Positions 1 to 8,350 of a stretch of DNA of 64,000 nt are shown here, one piece after another. Source of the stretch: Caballeronia pedi (GTDB lineage Bacteria > Pseudomonadota > Gammaproteobacteria > Burkholderiales > Burkholderiaceae). A program made the position numbers and the translations under genes. Each line of letters opens with the position of its first letter. Position 1 is the stretch's first letter. The notes under the pieces were generated by a model. It saw nothing but the letters and a program-made list of their open reading frames with translations, had not been told where the DNA came from and ran no database searches. The DNA is taken from the NCBI RefSeq assembly GCF_001544915.2, contig NZ_FCOE02000011.1, positions 62,001 through 126,000 of the forward strand, read 5' to 3'.

Positions 1-2
1 CC

Positions 3-281
3 GCCCTCATCGCCGTGCTGAGCCTGACGCTCGGTGCGAACGCAGCCTTTGCCGCCAACAGCCAGCAGAACAAGATGTCCGATTGCAACAAGCAGGCGGG
101 CGACAAGAAAGGCGACGACCGCAAGGCGTTCATGAAGAGTTGCCTGTCCGCGGCGCCGGCCGCCGCCTCCGCGCCGATGACGCAACAGCAGAAGATGACC
201 GCGTGTAACAGCCAGGCGGCCGACAAGAAAGGCGACGACCGCAAGGCGTTCATGAAGAGCTGCCTCAGCAACAAGGGCTGA
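3..281 (+). CDS. psiF: PsiF-repeat periplasmic protein, 5' end outside window
   Basis: The reading frame is open at the left edge, so the start codon probably lies just upstream; what remains is the hydrophobic part of a signal peptide ending near AAFA, then two copies of a short unit with the pattern CN.QA.DKKGDDRKAFMKSCLS. Two Cys per unit and the KGDDRKAFM core are typical of the PsiF repeat family, small exported proteins first known from phosphate starvation in E. coli; their biochemical role is unknown. The units repeat with a 120-nt period and share a 39-nt identical block at 101-139 and 221-259. A GTG at 15 could be an internal start but would cut the signal peptide. Family call is good, function is not known. 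Confidence 0.8.
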   Translation, partial: ALIAVLSLTLGANAAFAANSQQNKMSDCNKQAGDKKGDDRKAFMKSCLSAAPAAASAPMTQQQKMTACNSQAADKKGDDRKAFMKSCLSNKG

Positions 282-303
282 TTGGCGGCGGCGTCTGTTT
301 TAC

Positions 304-326
304 CGCCGCGCCGTTCGCGCGCGGCG
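304..326 (+). terminator. GC-rich hairpin after psiF
   Basis: An 8-bp perfect stem (304-311 with 319-326, CGCCGCGC/GCGCGGCG) lies 23 nt after the psiF stop and is followed by a short mixed run TCTTTCG. The T-tract is poor, so this is a weak intrinsic terminator candidate. Confidence 0.4.
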
Positions 327-502
327 TCTTTCGTATTTACCCGTTTCTGCCGCTGTTATTGCACTGCACCCAAGCAATTGATTCGCACCTTCGTCTTTTT
401 CTCATAAGATGGTGCGGAGGCGGCCCCCTCACCAATACAAGAAACACGCCATCGGCCGCCGCCGTTTCGAGCGAGGCGACACGCCACGCATGGAGGCATT
501 GG

Positions 503-973
503 ATGGCATGGAGACACAAGAACCGCTGGTTCAGGCGGTGGCTCGTGGTGATCACGTTCTGGTTCGTGCCGGTGCTGATCGTCGCGGTCAATGAAGTGCG
601 CGAGGAGATGGCGTACAACAACGTCGATCTCCAGAAGTCGCTTTCCACCTGGGAACTGACCGACGCGCAGCGCGCCGCCGGCGCCGCCGCGCGCTGCCAC
701 GGCGCGCCCGACGAAGCGCGCGCCGCCGGCTGCCCCGCCGACATTCTCGCGGCCAACGCGGTCAAGCATCAGGAAGCGCTCGACGAATTCGCGCATCGCA
801 AGGCGACGCTCGCGGATTACCTGTGGCACGCGTTCGTCGGCTACTGGGTCGTGCCGGCGGCGTTTCTGCTCGTGCTCGGCATGTTGATCGGCGGAATCAG
901 GCGCGCGCTGCGGCGTCCACAGCATGCGCCGTCGCCGTCGCATGCCGAAGTAAAAACGACGACTCACCCCTGA
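503..973 (+). CDS. small two-helix inner-membrane protein, unknown function
   Basis: I do not recognise this 156-residue protein. It begins with basic residues (MAWRHKNRWFRRW), then one membrane segment (about residues 13-28, VVITFWFVPVLIVAV), a roughly 75-residue polar domain with two Cys and many Ala/Asp/Glu, a second membrane segment (about 113-134, ending LGMLIGG) and a basic tail. This predicts two helices with the polar loop in the periplasm. The start at 503 is chosen over an upstream in-frame ATG at 359 because GGAGG sits 6 nt before it and the protein then opens directly into the first membrane helix. It stands alone, with no operon partner within 200 nt. Confidence 0.65.
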   Translation: MAWRHKNRWFRRWLVVITFWFVPVLIVAVNEVREEMAYNNVDLQKSLSTWELTDAQRAAGAAARCHGAPDEARAAGCPADILAANAVKHQEALDEFAHRKATLADYLWHAFVGYWVVPAAFLLVLGMLIGGIRRALRRPQHAPSPSHAEVKTTTHP

Positions 974-1375
974 CCGATGGCCGGGTACGGTCGTTGCTAC
1001 TTGCCTTTGCGGTTTTCGCAATGCCAGACGGCAGGGGCCATGAAAATTATCCCTGCCACGAGGTGGCGCCTTCGGGCGAAAACGCCGTTTCTCTTCGGTT
1101 TAGTCGAAGCTTCGTCTACCCTGATATGAGGCGGATCAAACAATCGAAAGTTTTATGTAATTTGCCGTCCCGGCTGGCGGTTCGCGGCCGAAGTCGGAGT
1201 AAGCTCTAATTTCGATTGATCGAGCCCGAAATGTTGCGGAGCCTGACAACCCAAGCGTGACAAGGCTTTGGGCGCATGGGGCGAGGCTCGTGTTTCACGT
1301 TGCTGTGCTATAACTTTGCGTGCCTCACCCTCCCGCTCTTATGGGGTTTCCTAAATTCCACGATGGAGAACAATG
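974..1375. other. intergenic region without supported gene
   Basis: Short open frames here overlap on both strands and read as Arg-rich shadows, so none is called. The right end carries the leader of the SYLF lipoprotein gene with a possible TATAAC -10-like hexamer near 1310 and GGAGAA at 1365-1370. No repeat or RNA gene is seen. Confidence 0.5.
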
Positions 1376-1966
1376 ATGCAAAGACGAAACTTCATGCTCA
1401 AGTCGACCGCCGTTCTGGCACTGGGAGGCCTCGCGCTTGCCGGCTGCACGGCCAACAAGAACACCGGCGCCGAAGCAGCCGCGGGCGCCGCCGATGACCG
1501 CCGCGCCATCGACGCCGATGTCGACAGCACCATGCAGCGTCTCTACTCCACCGTAGGCGGCTCGCGCGAACTGGTCGCGAAGGCGCGGGGCGTGCTTGTG
1601 TTCCCGTCGGTGCTGCAGGCGGGTTTCATCGTCGGTGCGCAGTACGGCAAGGGCGCGCTGCGCGTGGGCGGCGGCACCGTCGGCTATTACAGCACGACGT
1701 CCGGCTCGTTCGGTCTGCAGGCGGGTGCGCAATCGAAGGCGCTGATCTTCCTGTTCATGACGCAGGACGCGCTCGACAAATTCCGCAATTCCGACGGCTG
1801 GTCGGCGGGTGCGGATGCCTCCGTGGCGCTCGTGAAGATGGGCGCGAACGGCGTGATCGACACGACCACCGCCACCAAGCCGGTCGAAGCCATCGTGCTG
1901 ACCAATGCCGGTCTGATGGCCGATGTCTCGCTGCAAGGCACGAAGGTGTCGCGCATCAAGTACTGA
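1376..1966 (+). CDS. SYLF (Ysc84-like) lipid-binding lipoprotein
   Basis: A 196-residue lipoprotein: basic n-region, hydrophobic core and lipobox LALAGC near residue 20, then a SYLF/Ysc84 domain over most of the rest (LVAKARGVLVFPSVLQAGF, GAQYGKGALRV, SGSFGLQAGAQSK). SYLF domains bind phosphoinositides in eukaryotes; bacterial members are small envelope proteins of unclear role. Two ATGs are adjacent (1373 and 1376); the second has the better spacing (7 nt) from GGAG and gives MQRRNFMLK. The gene is monocistronic, followed closely by a strong bidirectional hairpin terminator. The family is clear; the cellular function is not. Confidence 0.85.
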   Translation: MQRRNFMLKSTAVLALGGLALAGCTANKNTGAEAAAGAADDRRAIDADVDSTMQRLYSTVGGSRELVAKARGVLVFPSVLQAGFIVGAQYGKGALRVGGGTVGYYSTTSGSFGLQAGAQSKALIFLFMTQDALDKFRNSDGWSAGADASVALVKMGANGVIDTTTATKPVEAIVLTNAGLMADVSLQGTKVSRIKY

Positions 1967-1994
1967 GCGCGCGCCGCTTCGCGGCGAATGCAAA

Positions 1995-2043
1995 GCCGCC
2001 GTGTGACGCGACCTTCGGGTCGCGGCACACGGCGGTTTTTTTC
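1995..2043 (+). terminator. strong hairpin terminator, probably bidirectional
   Basis: A long stem (AAAGCCGCCGTGTG ... CACACGGCGGTTTT) with an inner GCGACC-TTCG-GGTCGC hairpin, followed by a run of T up to 2043. It ends the SYLF gene; the A-rich 5' side means it may also serve the minus-strand glycosyltransferase gene converging from 2060. Confidence 0.85.
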
Positions 2044-2059
2044 TGTTTTTTCGGACCTG

Positions 2060-3130
2060 TCAGGTCGACGTCGCGCGATCGATCAGCTTGAAGCGCGCAC
2101 GCTTTTGCGCGCGTACGACCGCCTGATAGGCGTCGATATACTGCCGCGCCATGCGATGCGACGTGAAGCGTTCCTCGAAGCGCGCGCGCACACGCTCGCG
2201 CGGCAGCGTATGCAGCCGGTTCACCGCGGCCACCGCGCCGATTTCATCCTCGACGATGAAGCCCGAGACGCCCTCATCCAGCACTTCCGGCACCGAGCCG
2301 CGATTGAACGCGATGACCGGCGTGCCGCACGCCATCGCCTCGATCATCACGAGGCCGAACGGCTCCGGCCAGTCGATCGGGAACAGCAGCGCATGCGCGC
2401 CCGACAGGAATTCGGCCTTCTGGCTGTCGTTGATCTCGCCGACATAGTCGACGTACGGCAACTCCAGCAGCGGCGCGATCTCGCGCTCGAAGTACTCATG
2501 ATCGGCGGCATCGACCTTGGCGGCGATCCTGATTGGCAGGCCGCAACGGCCCGCGATGCGGATCGCGGTATCGACGCGCTTTTCGGGCGAAATGCGCCCG
2601 AGGAACGCGAGATACTTCTGCTCCACCGGCTGCGGCGTGTAGAGCATTTCAGGCAAGCCGTGATAGACCGTGGTAATCCACTTCGCCTGCGGCAGCGGAT
2701 GCCGTTGCGAGTCTGAAATGGAGACGACGGGCGCCGTGTTGAAGGTATCGAATACCGGCTGCTGCTCGGGTAGATCGAGGCGGCCGTGCATGGTCGTGAG
2801 AAACGGCGTCTCCTGACGCTTGAAAAGCGAAAAAGAGTAATAGTCCATATGGAAATGCAGGACGTCGAACTCCTCGGCGCGCCGGCGCACCAGTTCCATC
2901 AGCAGCATGTGAGGCGCGATGCGGTCGCGGATCGCCGGATCGAGCCGCAATGCACGCGGCCACACGGGTTCCAGGTTGGCGCTGGTCTGCGAATCGCCGG
3001 TTGCGAACAGCGTCACCTCGTGACCGAGCTCGACGAGCGCCTCGGTGAGGTACGACACGACGCGCTCGGTCCCGCCGTAAAGCTTCGGCGGCACCGATTC
3101 GGTCAGCGGAGCAATCTGGGCAATTCTCAT
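2060..3130 (-). CDS. GT4-family glycosyltransferase
   Basis: A 356-residue GT-B glycosyltransferase. It has the N-terminal Gly loop of family 4 (PPKLYGGTERVV, residues 15-26), an acceptor-side HFHMD stretch, the nucleotide-sugar domain opening LGRISPEKR, and the E-x7-E signature (EPFGLVMIEAMACGTPVIAF) that contacts the donor sugar nucleotide. It should act in the cytosol with a UDP- or ADP-sugar; the acceptor cannot be read from sequence. The start at 3130 gives MRIAQIAPL, the normal N-terminus of the fold. It lies downstream of otsA on the same strand with a 250-nt gap, so a role in osmotic or glycan metabolism is possible but inferred only from position. Confidence 0.85.
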   Translation of the reverse strand: MRIAQIAPLTESVPPKLYGGTERVVSYLTEALVELGHEVTLFATGDSQTSANLEPVWPRALRLDPAIRDRIAPHMLLMELVRRRAEEFDVLHFHMDYYSFSLFKRQETPFLTTMHGRLDLPEQQPVFDTFNTAPVVSISDSQRHPLPQAKWITTVYHGLPEMLYTPQPVEQKYLAFLGRISPEKRVDTAIRIAGRCGLPIRIAAKVDAADHEYFEREIAPLLELPYVDYVGEINDSQKAEFLSGAHALLFPIDWPEPFGLVMIEAMACGTPVIAFNRGSVPEVLDEGVSGFIVEDEIGAVAAVNRLHTLPRERVRARFEERFTSHRMARQYIDAYQAVVRAQKRARFKLIDRATST

Positions 3131-3380
3131 CGTTCTCGTCTCCATGCGGATATCGACGTGCGGCGCCACGCTTTGCGAGCCGGCCGCGGCGCGCATCGAG
3201 TATGACAGCGGGCCGTAAGGCGGGGCAACGAGGTTTGCCCTTACGCGTTATTCCGTCTCGCGCTGTCCGTCGATGAGTGCCGTGATGAGCGCATTATCGG
3301 GTGCCGAAGTGAACATCGCGGGCGATTCTTGCACTTTCATCGCTCTGTTACAGGGGCGAAACATTCGTTTCGCGCGCCGG

Positions 3381-4766
3381 TTACGCTTTCGGCGCGCCGC
3401 GCAGATCGGCGAGAAAGTCGTCGCGCCACACGCCCAGATCGTGCTTGCGCAGCGCCGTCATGTTGGTTTCGTAGCGCTGCTTGCGCTCGGCAAGCGGCAT
3501 CGCGAGCGCGCGCCCGATCGCCTCGCTCGTGCCGACGATATCGTGCGGATTGACCATCACCGCGCCCGTCATTTCATCGGCCGCGCCCGCGAATTGCGAC
3601 AGCACAAGCACGCCGGGATCATCGGCATTCTGCGCGGCGACATATTCCTTCGCGACGAGGTTCATGCCGTCGCGCAGCGGCGTGACGAGACCGATCTGCG
3701 ATTCGCGGAACAGCGACATCAGCTTCCAGCGGTCATAGCGCTGGTTGAGATAGCGGATCGGCGTGTAGTCGAGCCCCGAGTAACGGCCGTTGATGCGCCC
3801 CGCTTCGTATTCCAGGTTCTGGCGGATCTGCTGATAGGTCTCGACATCCGAGCGCGTCGGCGGCGCGATCTGCACGAGCGTGACGTTTCCGCGCCACTCC
3901 GGCGACTTCTCCAGGAAATGCTCGAACGCGCGAAAGCGCTCGACGAGCCCCTTCGAGTAATCGAGCCGGTCCACGCTCATGATGAGCTTGCGCCCTTCGA
4001 GACTCTGCTTCAGGTCCATCACGTCCTGACGCGCTTCGCCGCGCTCGGCCTGTTCGGCGATCTCGTCCGGAAACACGCCGATGCGATACACGTTCGTCGT
4101 GAGCGTTCTGCCGAACGCTTCGACGTGGCCGTCGGGTGTAGCGGTGCCGTGCGCGTGCCGGACGATGTAATCGTGAAACGCGATGCGATCGCGCTCGGTC
4201 TGAAAGCCGACGACGTCGTAGCAGCACAGCGACTTCACCAGTTCCTCGTGCGGCGGGATGTTCAGGAGAATCTGCGGCGACGGAAACGGAATGTGCAGAA
4301 AGAACCCGATGCGATTGGTGATGCCCGCCGAGCGCAGCGCCTCGGCGAACGGGATCAGGTGATAGTCGTGAACCCAGATGACGTCGCCGGGTTCGAGCAG
4401 CTTGATGAGCTTGTGCGCGAGCCACGCGTTCACGCGCCGGTAGCCCGCGTATTCGTCGCGGTCATAGACGGCGAGATCGTTGCGATAGTGGAAAACCGGC
4501 CACAGCATCGCGTTGGAAAAGCCGCGGTAGTACTGGTCGTAGTCCTTCTTCGGCAGGCCGACGGTCGCGAAGGTCACCGCGCCGTCCTGTTCCAGCTTGG
4601 GCCCCTGGTTCGCGACGGTTTCGGTCACCACGTCACCGCTCCAGCCGAACCAGACGCCGCCGCTGTCCTTCAGCGCGCCGAAGACGCCGACGGCGAGCCC
4701 GCCTGCGGAGCCCTTGGTTTCGGTCGGCGTGGCGACCCGGTTGGATACGACGACGAGACGGCTCAT
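3381..4766 (-). CDS. otsA: alpha,alpha-trehalose-6-phosphate synthase
   Basis: OtsA joins UDP-glucose and glucose-6-phosphate to trehalose-6-phosphate, the first step of osmoprotectant trehalose synthesis. This 461-residue protein (E. coli 474) shows the N-terminal SNR and GSAGGL phosphate-binding loop (residues 8-24), WVHDYH at 131-136, HIPFPSP, the DRLDYSKG block with its substrate-binding Arg/Lys, and RDGMNLVAKEY. All are hallmarks of GT20. The start at 4766 is set by the canonical MSRLVVVSNR N-terminus; the frame stays open further upstream but that extension is Arg-rich and out of family. A GGAAAGC stretch precedes it. No trehalose-6-phosphatase (otsB) is visible nearby. Confidence 0.97.
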   Translation of the reverse strand: MSRLVVVSNRVATPTETKGSAGGLAVGVFGALKDSGGVWFGWSGDVVTETVANQGPKLEQDGAVTFATVGLPKKDYDQYYRGFSNAMLWPVFHYRNDLAVYDRDEYAGYRRVNAWLAHKLIKLLEPGDVIWVHDYHLIPFAEALRSAGITNRIGFFLHIPFPSPQILLNIPPHEELVKSLCCYDVVGFQTERDRIAFHDYIVRHAHGTATPDGHVEAFGRTLTTNVYRIGVFPDEIAEQAERGEARQDVMDLKQSLEGRKLIMSVDRLDYSKGLVERFRAFEHFLEKSPEWRGNVTLVQIAPPTRSDVETYQQIRQNLEYEAGRINGRYSGLDYTPIRYLNQRYDRWKLMSLFRESQIGLVTPLRDGMNLVAKEYVAAQNADDPGVLVLSQFAGAADEMTGAVMVNPHDIVGTSEAIGRALAMPLAERKQRYETNMTALRKHDLGVWRDDFLADLRGAPKA

Positions 4767-4842
4767 ATGCTTTCCTTTTCCTCTTCCGACGTTATTTTTC
4801 AGCATAAACCCGAAATTTTCGACTGGAGAATGCTGTGCGGGT

Positions 4843-6066
4843 TCAGGTCTTCCCGGTTGATGCCACCGAGTGTGCGCGCGGGTCCGGCCCGCCCGGCTCG
4901 CCACGGCTCGCGACCGGATCGGCGGGCGTGTTCGCCGTGCTGGCCGCCTGCGCCGCGCCCGGGCGCTCCAGCGGCGGCGCGAAATCGACGTGGCGGTCCT
5001 TGTCCGTCGACAAATCCGCGCGCGCACGTGGCAGATACTGCGGATACGCCGCCTGCACGAAGTTCACGAGGCCTTCGCGCACGCGGCAGCGCAAATCCCA
5101 GTTGAGCGCCGAATCGAAGGAACTGACGAGCACGCGCAGTTGCATGGCGCGATCGGTGGCGTCGGTGACTTGCAGCACCTGTACGCGGCCGTCCCATTCC
5201 GGCGCGTGCGCGAGTATGCGCTCCAGTTCCTCGCGCAGCGGCGCGATCGGCATGCGGTAATCGACATACAGAAACACCGTGCCGATGATCTGCGAGCTGT
5301 TGCGCGTCCAATTCGTGAACGGATTCTCGATGAACCACTGCAACGGCACGATGAGCCGCCGCTGGTCCCAGATCCGGATCGACACATACGTGCCGGTGAT
5401 TTCCTCGACGCGCCCCCACTCGCCCTGAATCACGACGACATCGTCGAGGCGGATCGGCTGCGACAGCGCGATCTGCAAGCCCGCGATCAGATTGCCGAGC
5501 ACGGGCCGCGCCGCGATCCCGGCGACGAGTCCTGCGACGCCTGCCGAAGCCAGCAGGCTCGCGCCGATCTGCCTGACGCTCGGAAACGCCATCAGCGCCG
5601 CGCCGAAGCCGATGATCACGATCACCACCATCACCGAGCGCGCGAGCACGCGCGCCTGCGTGTGGATGCGGCGCGCGTTGAGATTGTCGTCGGTGTCGAG
5701 CGGATGCGCCTGCACGATCGCCTCGCCCACCGCGCCCGCCGAACGCGCCGCGAGGAACGTGAGCGCGGCGATCAGCGCGACCGTTTCGAGATCGCGCAGC
5801 ACGCCGATGAACGGCAGCGCATCGGGCGCCTCGAAGATCATGAAGCCGATGCCGAGGATGATGAGCAGGATGAGCGCAGGCGTGTCGATGTAGCGCAGCA
5901 CGACGCTCATCAGCGGATAAGGCCGCGCGATGCGCGTCAGAATGCGCGCGCCGATACGATGCACGCCCACCGCGACGGCCACGGCGATGACCGCGACGAC
6001 GAGCGCGCCGGGCCAGGTGCCGAGCGGCCGTTCGGCCAGGTCGAGGAAATGATCGAGTGAAAGCAT
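4843..6066 (-). CDS. MscS-family mechanosensitive channel
   Basis: A 407-residue small-conductance mechanosensitive channel homologue. There are about five hydrophobic segments (starting GALVVAVIAVAVAVGV, ALILLIILGIGFMIF, LIAALTFLAA, VMVVIVIIGFGAALM), the last being the Gly/Ala-rich pore helix (LLASAGVAGLVAGIAARP) followed by the beta domain (IALSQPIRLDDVVVIQGEWG). Such channels release solutes on osmotic downshift and sit in the inner membrane. The tail after residue about 370 is polar and low-complexity. The chosen start (6066) removes a Pro/Arg-rich extension to 6126, but neither start has a strong ribosome site. It lies 76 nt upstream of otsA on the same strand, an osmotic-stress pairing. 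Confidence 0.88.
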   Translation of the reverse strand: MLSLDHFLDLAERPLGTWPGALVVAVIAVAVAVGVHRIGARILTRIARPYPLMSVVLRYIDTPALILLIILGIGFMIFEAPDALPFIGVLRDLETVALIAALTFLAARSAGAVGEAIVQAHPLDTDDNLNARRIHTQARVLARSVMVVIVIIGFGAALMAFPSVRQIGASLLASAGVAGLVAGIAARPVLGNLIAGLQIALSQPIRLDDVVVIQGEWGRVEEITGTYVSIRIWDQRRLIVPLQWFIENPFTNWTRNSSQIIGTVFLYVDYRMPIAPLREELERILAHAPEWDGRVQVLQVTDATDRAMQLRVLVSSFDSALNWDLRCRVREGLVNFVQAAYPQYLPRARADLSTDKDRHVDFAPPLERPGAAQAASTANTPADPVASRGEPGGPDPRAHSVASTGKT

Positions 6067-6179
6067 GAGCGTCGCGGGATCAGCCTCGTGAAAGTGACGG
6101 CGTCGAGGTGGATACGGCGGTCGCATCGCGCGGATGCGGGACGTTGCTGCGATGGCCGTCCGGGCGCTTCAGCAAGCGC

Positions 6180-6211
6180 GACGCCGGTGCGCGCGACGGC
6201 GTACCGGCGTC
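6180..6211 (-). terminator. hairpin downstream of the Rap1a/Tai gene
   Basis: A 9-bp perfect stem (GACGCCGGT at 6180-6188 with ACCGGCGTC at 6203-6211) begins 10 nt after the stop of the gene ending at 6222. There is no T-tract, so it may be a Rho-associated or processing hairpin. Confidence 0.3.
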
Positions 6212-6221
6212 GAACGCGCGT

Positions 6222-6578
6222 TCAGCGTTCCGCCTTGCAGGGAAACGCCTTGCCGAGACCGAGCGAGACCATCGTCGTCGCGTTGAAATCGGCCTTGTCG
6301 GGATTATTGGCGATGTACTTGCGCACCGCGTCCGTGAGCTGCTGCGGCTTTACGTCGGCCGGCAGGCAGAAATACTGGCCGATCTGCGGCCCGGAGGTTC
6401 CGCCGATCGCCTCGATCGTGTTGTAGATGCCGTCCGCCGCCCCTTCGATGTAGGCTGCGCAGGCGGTTCGCGAATTGGGATCCGTTTTGGTGCAGAGCTT
6501 GTTCAGATCGTTGCCGGTAAACGCGAACGCGCACACGGGCGTCGCGAGAGCACAGGCGATGACGAATTCCCGCAGCAT
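6222..6578 (-). CDS. Rap1a/Tai-family secreted protein
   Basis: A 118-residue exported protein with a signal peptide (MLREFVIACALATPVCAFA, cleavage near residue 19). The mature part has the Cys pattern and closing motif of the Rap1a/Tai family: CAAYIEGAADGI, FCLPADVKPQQLTDAVRKY, and a C-terminal AFPC. Characterised members are periplasmic immunity proteins against type VI secretion amidase effectors in Serratia. No effector, VgrG or T6SS gene is seen in the window, so an immunity role is not supported here; many chromosomal homologues are orphans. Likely monocistronic. A family call is fairly safe, the function is open. Confidence 0.75.
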   Translation of the reverse strand: MLREFVIACALATPVCAFAFTGNDLNKLCTKTDPNSRTACAAYIEGAADGIYNTIEAIGGTSGPQIGQYFCLPADVKPQQLTDAVRKYIANNPDKADFNATTMVSLGLGKAFPCKAER

Positions 6579-6691
6579 GATCTTCCTTGTATGTTGAGCG
6601 GCGGCTTGTGTTGGGGCGACGGGTTCGGGGCAATCGGGGCAATGCGCGGCCGCGCCTGACCGCCCTTGCCCCGCTCGAGATTCGCGCTGCG

Positions 6692-7462
6692 CTATTTTGC
6701 ACCGTTTGAGCCGCTTTGCGGAGCGCTGCCGCCCGCGCCTTGCGGCATCGAATCCAGGCGCGCCTGCAGACCTTCTGCGACGTCGCGCGCTTCGTACTTG
6801 CGGGCGAAGTCCACCGCCGTCATGCCGAGCTGATTCTTCACGCGCAGATCCGCGCCTTCGTCGAGCAGCAGCTTGCAGGTCGAAAGATGATTGCCACGCG
6901 CCGCCATCATCAGCGGCGTCGTGCCGTTCGGCGAACCCGCGTCGATGTACGCCGAATGGTCGACCAGGATCTTCACGATATCGTCATGACCGTTGGTCGC
7001 CGCGTAGTGCAGCGGCGTCCAGCCCTTCTTGTTCACTTCGGCATCCTTCGCGATCAGCAGATTCACGAAGGTGGCGTCGCCGTTGAGCGCGGCGAGCATC
7101 ATTGCGTTTTCGCCGGCGGGGTCGGTTTTCTCCAGATCGGTCTTCGGATTGTCGGCGAGCAACTGGCCGACCTTGTCGGACTTCTCGCGCGCCGCGATCA
7201 CGATGATCGGCGTGCCGGTGTTGTCGACCGTATTCGGGTCCGCGCCCTGCGCGAGCTGTTTCTTGACAGCCGAAATGTCGTCGAACTTGACCGCCTTGAT
7301 GAGCGAGTCCACGGACGCGGCCCAGACCGGCTGCGCGAGCGCGCACGCCGCGAGCAGCGTGCCGGCGACCAGACCGCGCACGGCACGGCGCGCAGCGCGT
7401 GCGCGGGAAACGTCAGGCGCGCTCGACGCGGACAGAATGGAAACCATCGGGGAATTGTTCAT
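6692..7462 (-). CDS. exported ankyrin-repeat protein
   Basis: A 256-residue protein with a long basic n-region and a hydrophobic signal segment (about residues 29-48, ending QPVWAAS), then about five ankyrin repeats, recognisable by TPLHYAATNGHDDIVKILV and TPLMMAARGNHLSTCKLLL. The C-terminus is a low-complexity Gly/Ser/Gln tail. Bacterial ankyrin proteins of this kind are usually periplasmic and mediate protein contacts; some protect against peroxide together with catalase. The start at 7462 is preceded by GAAGG; an inner ATG at 7447 lacks a ribosome site. The partner is unknown. Confidence 0.85.
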   Translation of the reverse strand: MNNSPMVSILSASSAPDVSRARAARRAVRGLVAGTLLAACALAQPVWAASVDSLIKAVKFDDISAVKKQLAQGADPNTVDNTGTPIIVIAAREKSDKVGQLLADNPKTDLEKTDPAGENAMMLAALNGDATFVNLLIAKDAEVNKKGWTPLHYAATNGHDDIVKILVDHSAYIDAGSPNGTTPLMMAARGNHLSTCKLLLDEGADLRVKNQLGMTAVDFARKYEARDVAEGLQARLDSMPQGAGGSAPQSGSNGAK

Positions 7463-7516
7463 AAGTGACCTTCGGATTGCCTTGAAACAGTTTTTTTGCG
7501 CACGGTCCGGCCGCCC

Positions 7517-8302
7517 TCAGGCTGGCCGCGCGATCTTGAAGAGCCGGAAGAAGTTCTCGGTAGTCGCCTGCGCGACGGCCTCTTCCGGCTGCTCGCGCAA
7601 CTGCGCGATGAAACGTCCGACATAACTCACATACGCAGGTTCATTCGGCTTGCCCCGATACGGCACTGGCGCGAGATACGGCGAGTCGGTTTCGATCAGC
7701 AGCCGCTCGATCGGCACGCGCCGCGCGACCTCCTGCACGTCCGTGGCCTTCTTGAACGTGACGATGCCCGACAGCGAAACATAAAAATTCTGCGCGAGCG
7801 CCTTTTCGGCGACGTCCCAGGGCTCGGTGAAGCAATGCATGACGCCGCCGGGCACGTCGGCGCGCTCTTCGGCCATGATGCGCAGCGTGTCTTCCGAGGA
7901 CGAACGCGTATGGACGATCAGCGGCTTGCCGGTCTCGCGCGCGGCGCGAATGTGCGTGCGAAAGCGCTCGCGCTGCCATTCCATCTCGTCGATGCTGCGC
8001 CCTTCCAGCCGATAGTAGTCGAGCCCCGTCTCGCCGATCGCGCACACCTTCGGATGCGCGGCCAGTTCGACCAGCTCGGCGACGCTCGGCTCCTTCGCGT
8101 CTTCGTGATCCGGATGCACGCCGACGGAGGCATACACGTTCTCGTACCGTTCGGCGATGTCTAGCACCGAAGGCAGCGTTTCCAGATCGACCGACACGCA
8201 TAGCGCATGCGTGACCGCGTGCGCGCGCATCTTGTCGAGCACGTCGGGCAGACGGTCGGCGAGCCCTTCGAAGTTGATATGACAGTGTGAATCGACGAAC
8301 AT
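7517..8302 (-). CDS. tatD: TatD-family metal-dependent DNase
   Basis: A 261-residue TIM-barrel metallohydrolase of the TatD/YcfH group. All metal ligands are visible: DSHCH at residues 4-8, the Glu of GETGLDYY, IVHTR, MHCF and the Asp of ETDSPYLAP. These enzymes are cytosolic 3'-5' exonucleases or deoxyribonucleases linked to repair and nucleic-acid turnover. The length fits the family and no key residue is missing. It lies 48 nt downstream of holB on the same strand, as in many beta- and gamma-proteobacteria (the holB-ycfH neighbourhood), and is probably the last gene of the mltG-tmk-holB-tatD operon. Confidence 0.93.
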   Translation of the reverse strand: MFVDSHCHINFEGLADRLPDVLDKMRAHAVTHALCVSVDLETLPSVLDIAERYENVYASVGVHPDHEDAKEPSVAELVELAAHPKVCAIGETGLDYYRLEGRSIDEMEWQRERFRTHIRAARETGKPLIVHTRSSSEDTLRIMAEERADVPGGVMHCFTEPWDVAEKALAQNFYVSLSGIVTFKKATDVQEVARRVPIERLLIETDSPYLAPVPYRGKPNEPAYVSYVGRFIAQLREQPEEAVAQATTENFFRLFKIARPA

Positions 8303-8350
8303 CCGGTGCTCCTTGATGCAATTCTTCCACTACGGCGCGGCGCGAACGCG

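Noticed and set aside
3215..3246. Hairpin between the GT4 gene and otsA
   Set aside because: The pairing (GTAAGG...CTTAC type) is interrupted and has no T-tract; too weak to call a terminator.
3273..5105. A 610-codon plus-strand frame over otsA
   Set aside because: Antisense to a confirmed gene with shadow composition.
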